NCBI GenBank assembly: GCA_001508835.1
Contig: LGFB01000064.1
Coordinates: forward strand, 1 to 7,203
Length of the DNA stretch: 7,203 bases
DNA from: a bacterium 42_11
GTDB taxonomy: Bacteria > Synergistota > GBS-1
Direction of reading: 5' to 3'
This document shows, in pieces, positions 1-5,986 of this stretch (the stretch's first letter is position 1; each line of letters opens with the position of its first letter). The translations under genes and the position numbers were made by a program. The notes under the pieces were generated by a model, which was not told the origin of the DNA, did no database searches, and worked only from the letters and a program-made list of their open reading frames with translations.

Positions 1-1
1 C

Positions 2-886
2 TGTTACTATTGTATAGTGGATTGGCACGCCATGATGTCAGAATACGCTGATCCCTCGAAGTTGAAAGAATATATAGTGGAGATGGCGTTAGATTGGTAT
101 GCTGTGGGGATAGATTTTGACAAAAGCGTAGTTTTTATTCAATCCGAGGTTCCAGAACATGCGGAACTTCATCTTGCCCTTTCCATGATAACACCGGTTT
201 CTTGGCTTGAGAGGAATCCAACCTATAAGGAGCAGATTCGGGAGATAAAAAACAAAGATCTTTCAACGTATGCTTTTTTGGGCTATCCTGTCCTACAGGC
301 GGCAGACATTCTCATTTATAATGCACACTATGTTCCTGTTGGAGAAGACCAAGCTCCTCACCTTGAGTTAACGAGGGAGATAGCGAGGAGATTTAATTAT
401 TTCTATGGGGAAGTCTTTGTAATCCCAGAGATGATTCTCACTCCAGTTCCTAAAATATTAGGAACCGATGGCCGTAAGATGAGCAAAAGTTATAATAATT
501 ACATAGGAGTTACCGAAGATCCGAAGTCGATCGAGCAAAAGGTATTGACCATGATGACCGATACTCGCCGAATGAAACGAAGCGATCCGGGAATACCGGA
601 AGACTGCCCTGTGTATTATTTACATAAGGCTTTCAATAGTAGTTCGGAAGATATGAACGAAATATATCAGGGTTGTAGAACGGCTTCTATAGGCTGTATA
701 GATTGTAAGAGGGTTTTGCTTAAGCATCTTTTGCCCACTATAGAGCCTTTCAGAAAGAGAAGAAGCGAATACGAGGGTAAAAAGGAGGAGTTGGTAGAAA
801 AGCTTCACGAGGGTGCGAGAAAGGCGAGGGAGTTCGCTTCTCAGACCATTCAGAAGGTTAAGGAGGCAATGAAGATAGCCTGGTAG
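2..886 (+). CDS. trpS: Tryptophanyl-tRNA synthetase, 5'-truncated by the window edge
   Basis: Charges tRNA-Trp with tryptophan using ATP; a cytosolic class Ic aminoacyl-tRNA synthetase. The reading frame is open from base 2, so the GTG at 17 is internal (the preceding residues read CYYCIVDWHA). About 30-40 N-terminal residues, including the HIGH motif, should lie upstream. Visible signatures are VDWHAM near the N-terminal edge, GEDQAPHLELTREIARRFN (bases 341-397) in the Rossmann core, and the KMSKS loop in GRKMSKSYNN (471-500). The C-terminal domain carries four cysteines at codons 605, 674, 695 and 704, spaced C-x22-C-x6-C-x2-C. That is the spacing reported for the [4Fe-4S] cluster in Thermotoga maritima TrpRS. 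The end is complete (TAG 884-886), 3 bases before rluB. The family assignment is secure; cluster binding is inferred from the motif. Confidence 0.96.
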   Translation, partial: CYYCIVDWHAMMSEYADPSKLKEYIVEMALDWYAVGIDFDKSVVFIQSEVPEHAELHLALSMITPVSWLERNPTYKEQIREIKNKDLSTYAFLGYPVLQAADILIYNAHYVPVGEDQAPHLELTREIARRFNYFYGEVFVIPEMILTPVPKILGTDGRKMSKSYNNYIGVTEDPKSIEQKVLTMMTDTRRMKRSDPGIPEDCPVYYLHKAFNSSSEDMNEIYQGCRTASIGCIDCKRVLLKHLLPTIEPFRKRRSEYEGKKEELVEKLHEGARKAREFASQTIQKVKEAMKIAW

Positions 887-889
887 AAG

Positions 890-1597
890 ATGAAGATTAG
901 GTTAAATAAGTTTCTTGCACAATGCGGAGTGGCGTCTCGGAGAAAGGCTGAAGAGCTTATATTAAGTGGAAGAGTTAAAGTAAATGGCAGGGTTGTTCGG
1001 GAACTTGCCTTTTTCGTAAATCCGGAAAAAGACGAAGTAAGGATAGGAAGGAAGCTCCTTAAGCCCGAGAGAAAGGTCTATATAGTTTTGAATAAGCCCA
1101 TGGGTTATGTTTGTGCTGTGAGAGATAGATGGTATCCTACGGTAATGGATTTAATAAAGGGAGTTAAGGAGAGGGTTTATCCTGTAGGCAGACTTGATTT
1201 GCGTAGTGAAGGTTTACTTATCATAACTAATGATGGTGAGCTTACCCACTTTCTGACACACCCCTCGGGACAGATAAAGAAAACGTATCTCGTAAAGGGA
1301 GATAGGCTTCCTACAGAAATAGAGATAAAGGCTATGCAAACCGGTATACCCCTTGAAGATGGAATTACTTCGCCTGCTAAGGTTAAGATACTTCCCGACG
1401 GTTGGGTTGAAGTTTCAATCGGAGAGGGAAGAAAAAGAGAAGTAAGAAGGATATTTGGTTATTTTGGTATAAAGGTTGAAAGGCTTATAAGGATTGCTAT
1501 CGGGAGGATGCGCCTTAAGAATCTTAAAGAGGGAGAATATAAGCTTTTGAGTAAGGAGGAATTACTGCATATGATACTTCGTGGTGGTGTGATATAA
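890..1597 (+). CDS. rluB: Pseudouridine synthase, RsuA/RluB family
   Basis: Isomerises a specific uridine in rRNA to pseudouridine. RluB acts on 23S rRNA helix 89 in E. coli and B. subtilis, while the paralogue RsuA acts on 16S rRNA. The protein has 235 residues, normal for the family. An N-terminal S4 RNA-binding domain (about residues 2-50, MKIRLNKFLAQCGVASRRKA) is followed by the catalytic domain. GRLD (100-103) supplies the expected catalytic Asp103 and continues into SEGLLIITNDGEL. The C-terminal EGRKREVRRIFGYFGIKVER (179-198) is the usual RNA-binding strand. ATG 890 follows the trpS stop by 3 bases. No good Shine-Dalgarno sits at the normal distance (AAGGAGG at 860-866 is 23 bases away), so translation is probably coupled to trpS. 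RluB is preferred over RsuA because of the cmk neighbourhood, but the exact target uridine cannot be read from sequence. Confidence 0.92.
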   Translation: MKIRLNKFLAQCGVASRRKAEELILSGRVKVNGRVVRELAFFVNPEKDEVRIGRKLLKPERKVYIVLNKPMGYVCAVRDRWYPTVMDLIKGVKERVYPVGRLDLRSEGLLIITNDGELTHFLTHPSGQIKKTYLVKGDRLPTEIEIKAMQTGIPLEDGITSPAKVKILPDGWVEVSIGEGRKREVRRIFGYFGIKVERLIRIAIGRMRLKNLKEGEYKLLSKEELLHMILRGGVI

Positions 1598-1598
1598 T
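1590..1598 (+). promoter_or_regulatory. Candidate extended -10 promoter for the HDOD gene
   Basis: TGATATAAT is a perfect extended -10 element (TGn-TATAAT) overlapping the last codons and stop of rluB. Transcription would start near 1605, leaving a leader of about 28 bases that contains the GGAGGT ribosome-binding site. No recognisable -35 box is found 16-18 bases upstream (TATGAT at 1570-1575), which is tolerable for an extended -10 promoter. It lies beside the longest non-coding gap in the window (35 bases). A similar TGCTATAAT occurs inside cmk (3068-3076), so chance is possible in this AT-rich DNA. Confidence 0.45.
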
Positions 1599-1618
1599 CA
1601 TTTTGATGATGCTAAAGT

Positions 1619-1624
1619 GGAGGT
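1619..1624 (+). promoter_or_regulatory. Shine-Dalgarno site fixing the HDOD gene start
   Basis: GGAGGT ends 8 bases before ATG 1633. A GTG at 1628 is followed immediately by TGA, so the ATG is the only sensible start. Confidence 0.8.
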
Positions 1625-1632
1625 AGTGTGAA

Positions 1633-2487
1633 ATGGTCACCAACAGTGCTGTAGTGGAAAGGATTTTGCGCAGGGTCGATGAAATTCCTCCCCTGCCTAC
1701 GGTAGTGATAAAGGCGATAAAAACCCTTGATGACCCTAAAAGTAGCTCTTCAGATGTAGCTAAGGTTGTTTCTCAGGATGAGGGGTTGACGGCGAAGATA
1801 TTAAAGCTTGCTAATTCTGCCTACTACGGATTTCCAAGGAGTATAGGGACTTTAAGCGAAGCCATCACGGTATTGGGTTACAATACGGTCAAATCCTTAA
1901 TATACGCTGCTGCGGCTCATAGTCACATGAGCGGAGAGCTTCAAGGCTATGCTCTTGATAGAGGGGAGCTCTGGCGTCACTCTTTAGGAGTGGCAATAGT
2001 TTGTCGTGAGATAGCTAAAAAGGTTAAATATAAAGATATAGAGCAGGCTTTTGTTGCAGGCCTGCTTCATGATATTGGCAAGATAGTTCTTAACCAGTTT
2101 GTAAAGTTCGGTTTTACCCTTATCTTGAGGAAGGTGGGGACGGAAAAAGTTCCTTTTCATGAAGCTGAAAGAGATATACTTGGTTTTGACCATACCGAAA
2201 TAGGAAGTAAGATAGCCGAAAAGTGGAATCTTCCGCCGGAGCTTGTGGATGCAATAGGGCATCACCACTCGCCTGAAGATGCCCAGGTTTCCCCCAAGCT
2301 TACAGCTATCGTTCACCTTGCGGATGCTATCTGCCTCATGCTTGGCTGGGGAATAGGTGCTGATGGTCTTCTTTATCCCTTAAGCGAGGTGGCTCTTAAA
2401 AATCTGGAGTTGGATAACATAGATGAGCTCATTTCCATTTCAAGCGATATCTTGACAGGCGAAGACATCTTTTCTGCTCTTGAGTAA
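1633..2487 (+). CDS. HDOD-domain signalling protein with an apparently intact HD motif
   Basis: A 284-residue soluble protein of the HDOD family, part of the HD phosphohydrolase superfamily. The HDOD domain covers about residues 12-215, recognisable from IPPLPTVVIKAI (18-29), LTAKILKLANSAYYGFPRSI (52-71) and the alternating pattern AITVLGYNTVKSL (77-89). Many HDOD proteins have lost the HD catalytic residues, but this one shows His116 (WRHSLG), His146-Asp147 with Gly149-Lys150 (LLHDIGK), His187 (FDHTEIG), His210-212 (IGHHHSP) and Asp231 (VHLADAI), a plausible full metal-ligand set. No receiver, GGDEF or membrane segment is present. Known HDOD proteins act in bacterial signalling, often linked to motility or second messengers, but the substrate or partner here is unknown. 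The start at ATG 1633 is supported by GGAGGT. It lies 14 bases before cmk, so the two are probably co-transcribed. Confidence 0.88.
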   Translation: MVTNSAVVERILRRVDEIPPLPTVVIKAIKTLDDPKSSSSDVAKVVSQDEGLTAKILKLANSAYYGFPRSIGTLSEAITVLGYNTVKSLIYAAAAHSHMSGELQGYALDRGELWRHSLGVAIVCREIAKKVKYKDIEQAFVAGLLHDIGKIVLNQFVKFGFTLILRKVGTEKVPFHEAERDILGFDHTEIGSKIAEKWNLPPELVDAIGHHHSPEDAQVSPKLTAIVHLADAICLMLGWGIGADGLLYPLSEVALKNLELDNIDELISISSDILTGEDIFSALE

Positions 2488-2495
2488 GGGGAGGT
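2488..2495 (+). promoter_or_regulatory. Shine-Dalgarno site supporting the TTG start of cmk
   Basis: GGGGAGGT lies in the 14-base gap after the HDOD stop and ends 6 bases before TTG 2502. It justifies a TTG start placed directly before the conserved N-terminal strand IVAIDGPAGSGKT. Confidence 0.8.
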
Positions 2496-2501
2496 TAGGG
2501 T

Positions 2502-3173
2502 TTGATAGTTGCCATAGATGGACCTGCAGGTAGCGGGAAGACCACGATAGCCAAGCTTGTAGCGAAAAGGCTTGGTTTTTTTTATCTCGACACGGGAGCC
2601 ATTTATAGGGCATTTACCCTTAAGCTTATTAGGCTTGGTTTCCCTATAGATGACCTTAAGAAGATTTGCGATATTTTAGATTCAACATCCATTGACATAA
2701 GAGATGGAAGGCTTTTCCTTGATGGGGAGGATGTGACTGAATTAATAAGAGACCCAGAGGTAGATAAGAGGGTTTCTTTGGTGGCTAAAATAGCTAAGGT
2801 AAGGGAGAGACTCCTTCCTTTTCAAAGAAGACTTGTGTCTGGGAAAAACGCGGTTGTGGAAGGAAGAGACATGGGCACGGTAGTTTTTCCGAAGGCTGAG
2901 GTAAAGGTTTTTTTGACCGCATCTTTAGAAGAAAGAGCACGTCGAAGACACAAAGAGCTTATTCAGAGAGGAAAGAACCTTTCCTTTGACGAGGTTCTTG
3001 AAGATTTGCAGAAAAGAGATGAGATAGATTCGAATAGGGAGGTAGCCCCTCTTAAGATCGCTTCAGATGCTATAATTATAGACACCACCGGTAAAACCAT
3101 AGATGAGGTTGTTGAGGAGGTAGTCTCTATTGTTTTACAACGCTATAAAGGCGATAGCATTCTTTCTACTTAA
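2502..3173 (+). CDS. cmk: Cytidylate kinase
   Basis: Phosphorylates CMP and dCMP with ATP to give the diphosphates, feeding CTP, dCTP and CDP-lipid supply in the cytosol. The 223-residue length is typical of the short bacterial form. Motifs in order are the P-loop GPAGSGKTT (7-15), the CMP-binding segment LDTGAIYRAF (29-38), the NMP-binding insert IRDPEVDKRVSLVAKIAKVR (82-101), VEGRDMGTVVFP (119-130), and the LID/C-terminal signature RDEIDSNREVAPL (172-184). TTG 2502 is the start because it lies immediately before the first beta strand and behind a good ribosome-binding site. The last 44 bases overlap the next gene, plsC. Pairing of cmk with a plsC-type acyltransferase is a common arrangement and fits the need for CTP in phospholipid synthesis. 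Confidence 0.97.
   Translation: MIVAIDGPAGSGKTTIAKLVAKRLGFFYLDTGAIYRAFTLKLIRLGFPIDDLKKICDILDSTSIDIRDGRLFLDGEDVTELIRDPEVDKRVSLVAKIAKVRERLLPFQRRLVSGKNAVVEGRDMGTVVFPKAEVKVFLTASLEERARRRHKELIQRGKNLSFDEVLEDLQKRDEIDSNREVAPLKIASDAIIIDTTGKTIDEVVEEVVSIVLQRYKGDSILST
3114..3121 (+). promoter_or_regulatory. Shine-Dalgarno site for plsC inside cmk
   Basis: GAGGAGGT ends 8 bases before TTG 3130 and lies within cmk codons for VVEEVV. It supports the overlapping TTG start rather than the later GTG at 3187. Confidence 0.75.
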
Positions 3174-3738
3174 GGTCTTCTTTTCCGTGGACGTTAAGGG
3201 AAGAAACAATATACCGAGGAAAGGGGGGCTTCTTGTAATCTCAAACCACTGTAGCCAAATGGACCCAGTTATAGTTGGTGCTGTTTTCCCTCGAAAGCTT
3301 TACTACATGGGGAAAGAGGAACTTTTTAAAATACCCTTTTTAAGGAGTCTCATAATGGCATTAGGAGCTTTCCCAGTGAAAAGAGGAGAAGGGGATGTAA
3401 GAGCGCTGTCGAAGGTAATCGAGCTTGTGAAAAAAGGAGAGGCTGTCTTGGTTTTTCCGGAGGGATCACGGTCTGAGGATGGGGAGGTCAAGGATTTTAT
3501 GCACGGGGCTTCTTATGTATCCCTAAAGGCTTCCGTTCCGGTGTTGCCGGTGGCGATTAAGGGGAGCTTTGAAGCTATGCCAAAGGGGAAATGCTTTCCC
3601 AAGCCAACCAAGATAAAGGTTTCTTTCGGTAAGACATTAGAGTTTAAAGTCAACGGGAAGAAGGCAAAAGAGGAGATTAAAAACTTTACAAGCACTCTTA
3701 GGGAAAGGGTAATTGAGCTTTTGAGGGGGATAGAATGA
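3130..3738 (+). CDS. plsC: 1-acyl-sn-glycerol-3-phosphate acyltransferase (PlsC family)
   Basis: Transfers an acyl group to 1-acylglycerol-3-phosphate to make phosphatidic acid, at the inner face of the cytoplasmic membrane. The 202-residue length matches the compact Gram-positive-type PlsC. The four acyltransferase blocks are visible: motif I NHCSQMD (39-45, H-x4-D with His40 and Asp45), motif II GAFPVKRGEGD (79-89), motif III VFPEGSRSEDG (108-118) and motif IV VPVLPVAI (136-143). A hydrophobic N-terminal stretch (AIKAIAFFLLKVFFSV, 5-20) fits membrane association. TTG 3130 is chosen because it has a strong ribosome-binding site and restores this conserved N-terminal helix; a start after the cmk stop would remove it. 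It overlaps cmk by 44 bases and joins hflX by an ATGA overlap. Substrate specificity within the family is inferred. Confidence 0.93.
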   Translation: MFYNAIKAIAFFLLKVFFSVDVKGRNNIPRKGGLLVISNHCSQMDPVIVGAVFPRKLYYMGKEELFKIPFLRSLIMALGAFPVKRGEGDVRALSKVIELVKKGEAVLVFPEGSRSEDGEVKDFMHGASYVSLKASVPVLPVAIKGSFEAMPKGKCFPKPTKIKVSFGKTLEFKVNGKKAKEEIKNFTSTLRERVIELLRGIE

Positions 3739-4823
3739 AGGGAATATTAGTTTCCTTAATTCCACCTTCTTCTAATGCGGTGGAGATAGAGGAGCAAATC
3801 GAAGAGTTAAAGGAACTTTTTAGAACGCTCGGTGGAGAAACTTTAGCCGTTTTAACCCAAAAGAGGACTCCTGATCCTGCATTTCTAATTGGTAGAGGTA
3901 AGGTTGAAGAGCTTAAAAAGCTTGTTGAAGATTTGAAAGCGGATGTAGTGGTTTTTAATGATGACCTTACTCCTCGTCAACAGGTAAACCTTGAGGAGGC
4001 TCTCGGGGTTAAGGTAATAGATAGAACGCAAGTTATAATTCAGATATTCGCAAGAAGGGCGAAAACCGCCGAAGCTAAACTGCAGGTTGAGCTTGCCCAG
4101 CTTACTTATGAGCTAACAAGGCTTAGGGGAAGAGGTAAAGAACTTTCAAGGCTTGGTGGTGGTGTAGGAACAAGGGGACCTGGGGAACCTGAAATTGAGG
4201 CAGAAAGAAGCCGGATAAGGGAAAGAATAGCTGTTCTTAAGGAGAAGCTCGAGGAGATAAGGAATAGAAGGGAGATACAGAGAAAGAGGAGAAAAAGGGC
4301 AGGCGTGTTCCAGGCTTCTATCGTGGGATACACGAATGCGGGGAAATCTACCCTTCTTTCCGCTTTGAGTGGGGAAGATGTGTATGCTGAGGATAAACTT
4401 TTTGTTACGCTTGACCCCTTGACGAGGAGGGTTTATTTGCCATCGGGAGGGGAGATACTTGTAACGGATACGGTTGGTTTTATAAGAAAACTGCCACACC
4501 ATCTTGTAGCAGCTTTTAGGGCTACCCTTGAGGAAGTGAGAGAGTCTGACGGTTTACTTCATGTGGTTGATGTATCTTCCTATAATTTCTTTGATCAAAT
4601 AGATGCGGTCAATACCGTTCTGAAGGGACTGAAAAGCTTGGATAAGCCTACCATAATGGTTTTTAACAAGATAGACAAGCTTACGCTGGAAGAGCTGGAA
4701 GGAATAAAAAGGAGAATAGGAGATAGATTTGGGGATAAGGTAGTTTATATTTCCGCGTTAAAGAAGTATAATCTTGAGGAACTATACCAAGCGATGGAGA
4801 GGTGGTTTTTCTCTGGAAAGTAG
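3735..4823 (+). CDS. hflX: GTPase HflX
   Basis: A ribosome-binding GTPase that splits stalled or stressed 70S ribosomes (heat stress, antibiotics) and acts as a disassembly factor. The protein has 362 residues. The N-terminal HflX domain includes TPDPAFLIGRGKVEEL (45-60), FNDDLTPRQQVNLEEAL (74-90) and VIDRTQVIIQIFARRAKTAE (94-113). The glycine-rich linker GGGVGTRGPGEPEIE (141-155) and a coiled-coil region (about 155-188) follow. The G domain shows G1 GYTNAGKST (198-206), switch II/G3 DTVGFIRKLP (245-254), G4 NKID (311-314) and G5 SALK (340-343). No extra C-terminal extension is present beyond the G domain. ATG 3735 overlaps the plsC stop (ATGA) and is preceded by GAGGGGGA at 3723-3730. It bridges the cmk-plsC pair and the yicC-to-coaBC block. 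Confidence 0.97.
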   Translation: MKGILVSLIPPSSNAVEIEEQIEELKELFRTLGGETLAVLTQKRTPDPAFLIGRGKVEELKKLVEDLKADVVVFNDDLTPRQQVNLEEALGVKVIDRTQVIIQIFARRAKTAEAKLQVELAQLTYELTRLRGRGKELSRLGGGVGTRGPGEPEIEAERSRIRERIAVLKEKLEEIRNRREIQRKRRKRAGVFQASIVGYTNAGKSTLLSALSGEDVYAEDKLFVTLDPLTRRVYLPSGGEILVTDTVGFIRKLPHHLVAAFRATLEEVRESDGLLHVVDVSSYNFFDQIDAVNTVLKGLKSLDKPTIMVFNKIDKLTLEELEGIKRRIGDRFGDKVVYISALKKYNLEELYQAMERWFFSGK

Positions 4824-4830
4824 GGCTTCC

Positions 4831-5706
4831 TTGCTGAGTATGACAGGCTATGGTAGGGGGGAGAGCGAGGGAGAAGGTCTAAGGTGCATAGTAGAAATAT
4901 CTTCTGTTAATCATCGTTTTTGTGAGATATCTGTTAAGCTACCTAAAAATCTCGTGGCTCTTGAACTGCGGATAAAAGAGTACCTTAAGGGCAAGGTAAG
5001 TAGAGGTAAGATTAATGTTATTGTGAACTTTCGGTATACGGAAGGCTATATGCCTGAGATAGTCTTGAACAAGCCATTGGCTCGCCGCTACTATGAAATG
5101 TTGAACGAGCTTAAGGATGAGCTTAAACTGTTGGACGAAATTAGGCTGGATCTTCTTTTAAAGCTTCCAGACTTATTTGAGGTGACCGAAGTTACTGAGG
5201 ATGTAGATAGAATATGGCCCATAGTTGAGAGGGCATTGGAAACCGCCTTAAGGAATATGATAGAGATGAGAGAGAAAGAGGGGGCATACTTGGCTGAGGA
5301 CCTTAAGAAACGCGTGGATCTCCTTTTCTCTCTATCGGAGGAGGTAGAAAGGAGGTGCTTGGAGCTCAGGGAATCTATTCCCCAGAAAATAAGGGAAAAG
5401 GTTGAGGAGATAATGCAGGATGTTACTATAAGTGAGGACAGACTTATAGCGGAGATAGCATTTCTTCAGGAGAGAAAAGATGCGACAGAGGAGATCGTTA
5501 GATTTAAGAGCCACTTATCCCAGTTTTCTAAGATGATAGAGGGTGGAAGCCCTGTAGGAAGGAAGATGGATTTCCTGATCCAAGAGATGTTGAGGGAGGT
5601 AAATACCCTTTCTTCAAAGTCAGGAGAGGTGGAGATCTCGAGGCTTGTGGTGGAGATAAAGGCCGAGCTTGAGAAAATAAGGGAACAGGTTCAAAATATA
5701 GAGTGA
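4831..5706 (+). CDS. yicC: YicC-family putative endoribonuclease
   Basis: Member of the YicC/YloC family. E. coli YicC has been described as an endoribonuclease affecting small-RNA stability; the role in this lineage is inferred. The N-terminal YicC domain starts with the signature SMTGYGRGE (3-11), continues with [17 protein letters not shown] (22-38) and [14 protein letters not shown] (54-67), and ends in a helical middle. The C-terminal DUF1732 segment shows [15 protein letters not shown] (214-228), [19 protein letters not shown] (242-260) and SSKS. With TTG 4831 as start the protein has 291 residues, a normal length, and SMTGYG is placed 3-4 residues from the N-terminus as in relatives. 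An upstream in-frame TTG at 4774 would overlap hflX and add 19 atypical residues. ATG 4840 is the other candidate. The ribosome-binding site (AGTAGGG, 4819-4825) is weak, suggesting coupling to hflX. It lies directly before remA, a common linkage. Confidence 0.92.
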   Translation: MLSMTGYGRGESEGEGLRCIVEISSVNHRFCEISVKLPKNLVALELRIKEYLKGKVSRGKINVIVNFRYTEGYMPEIVLNKPLARRYYEMLNELKDELKLLDEIRLDLLLKLPDLFEVTEVTEDVDRIWPIVERALETALRNMIEMREKEGAYLAEDLKKRVDLLFSLSEEVERRCLELRESIPQKIREKVEEIMQDVTISEDRLIAEIAFLQERKDATEEIVRFKSHLSQFSKMIEGGSPVGRKMDFLIQEMLREVNTLSSKSGEVEISRLVVEIKAELEKIREQVQNIE

Positions 5707-5713
5707 GGTGATC
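5705..5713 (+). promoter_or_regulatory. Long Shine-Dalgarno site for remA
   Basis: GAGGTGATC is a 9-base exact complement to the conserved 16S rRNA 3' end. It ends 6 bases before ATG 5720. The GTG at 5708 lies inside this site, so it is part of the ribosome-binding site and not the start codon. Confidence 0.85.
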
Positions 5714-5719
5714 TCTTTT

Positions 5720-5986
5720 ATGGGATTAAAGCTTATAAATGTGGGGTTTGGCAATGTCGTTGTTGCTAATAGAATAGTTGCAATTGTCAGTCCTGGCTCT
5801 GCTCCTATAAAGCGTATGAAAGAGGCTGCCCGTGAAAAGGGAAAGCTTATAGATGCGACCTGTGGGAGGAGAACGAGGGCGGTTATAATAACCGATAGCG
5901 ACCATATAATTCTTTCCGCTATTCAACCTGAAACCGTTGCAAATCGATTGATAGAAGAAAGTGGGAGGGAGGATGAAGAGGAATAG
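5720..5986 (+). CDS. remA: RemA/DUF370 regulatory protein
   Basis: An 88-residue RemA-family (DUF370) protein. In Bacillus subtilis RemA is a DNA-binding activator of biofilm-matrix and osmoprotection genes, forming ring-shaped oligomers. The sequence matches along its whole length: [20 protein letters not shown] (3-22), [20 protein letters not shown] (23-42), [19 protein letters not shown] (44-62) and [13 protein letters not shown] (65-77). Arg18, Arg50 and Arg51 match arginines implicated in DNA binding in the Bacillus-type protein (from memory of the literature). A short acidic tail (SGREDEEE) follows. ATG 5720 is chosen from the strong ribosome-binding site and alignment with the usual M-x-I/L-K-F/L-I-N start. 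It overlaps gmk by 14 bases. The target genes here are unknown; the syntenic position beside yicC and gmk is conserved more widely than biofilm genes. Confidence 0.95.
   Translation: MGLKLINVGFGNVVVANRIVAIVSPGSAPIKRMKEAAREKGKLIDATCGRRTRAVIITDSDHIILSAIQPETVANRLIEESGREDEEE

Noticed and set aside
17..886. trpS starting at GTG 17
   Set aside because: The frame is open upstream to base 2 and the conserved VDWHA region lies well inside TrpRS, so the gene begins before the window.
2056..2065. Palindrome GCAGGCCTGC as a regulatory site
   Set aside because: Short, and it encodes conserved AGLL residues just before the HDIGK motif.
1984..2316. 110-residue minus-strand open frame opposite the HDOD gene
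   Set aside because: Shadow of the HDOD coding sequence; no domain or start signal.
3068..3076. TGCTATAAT as a promoter for plsC
   Set aside because: It lies inside cmk with no -35 match, and cmk and plsC overlap by 44 bases with a shared transcript expected; ATA/ATT-rich codons readily produce this string.
4146..4502. 118-residue minus-strand open frame opposite hflX
   Set aside because: It is antisense to a strongly conserved GTPase, has no recognisable domain or ribosome-binding site, and has the composition of a reverse complement of purine-rich coding DNA.
5880..5894. Inverted repeat CGGTTATAATAACCG as an operator
   Set aside because: It sits in the highly conserved remA codons for AVIITDSD, so it is most simply a by-product of coding constraint.
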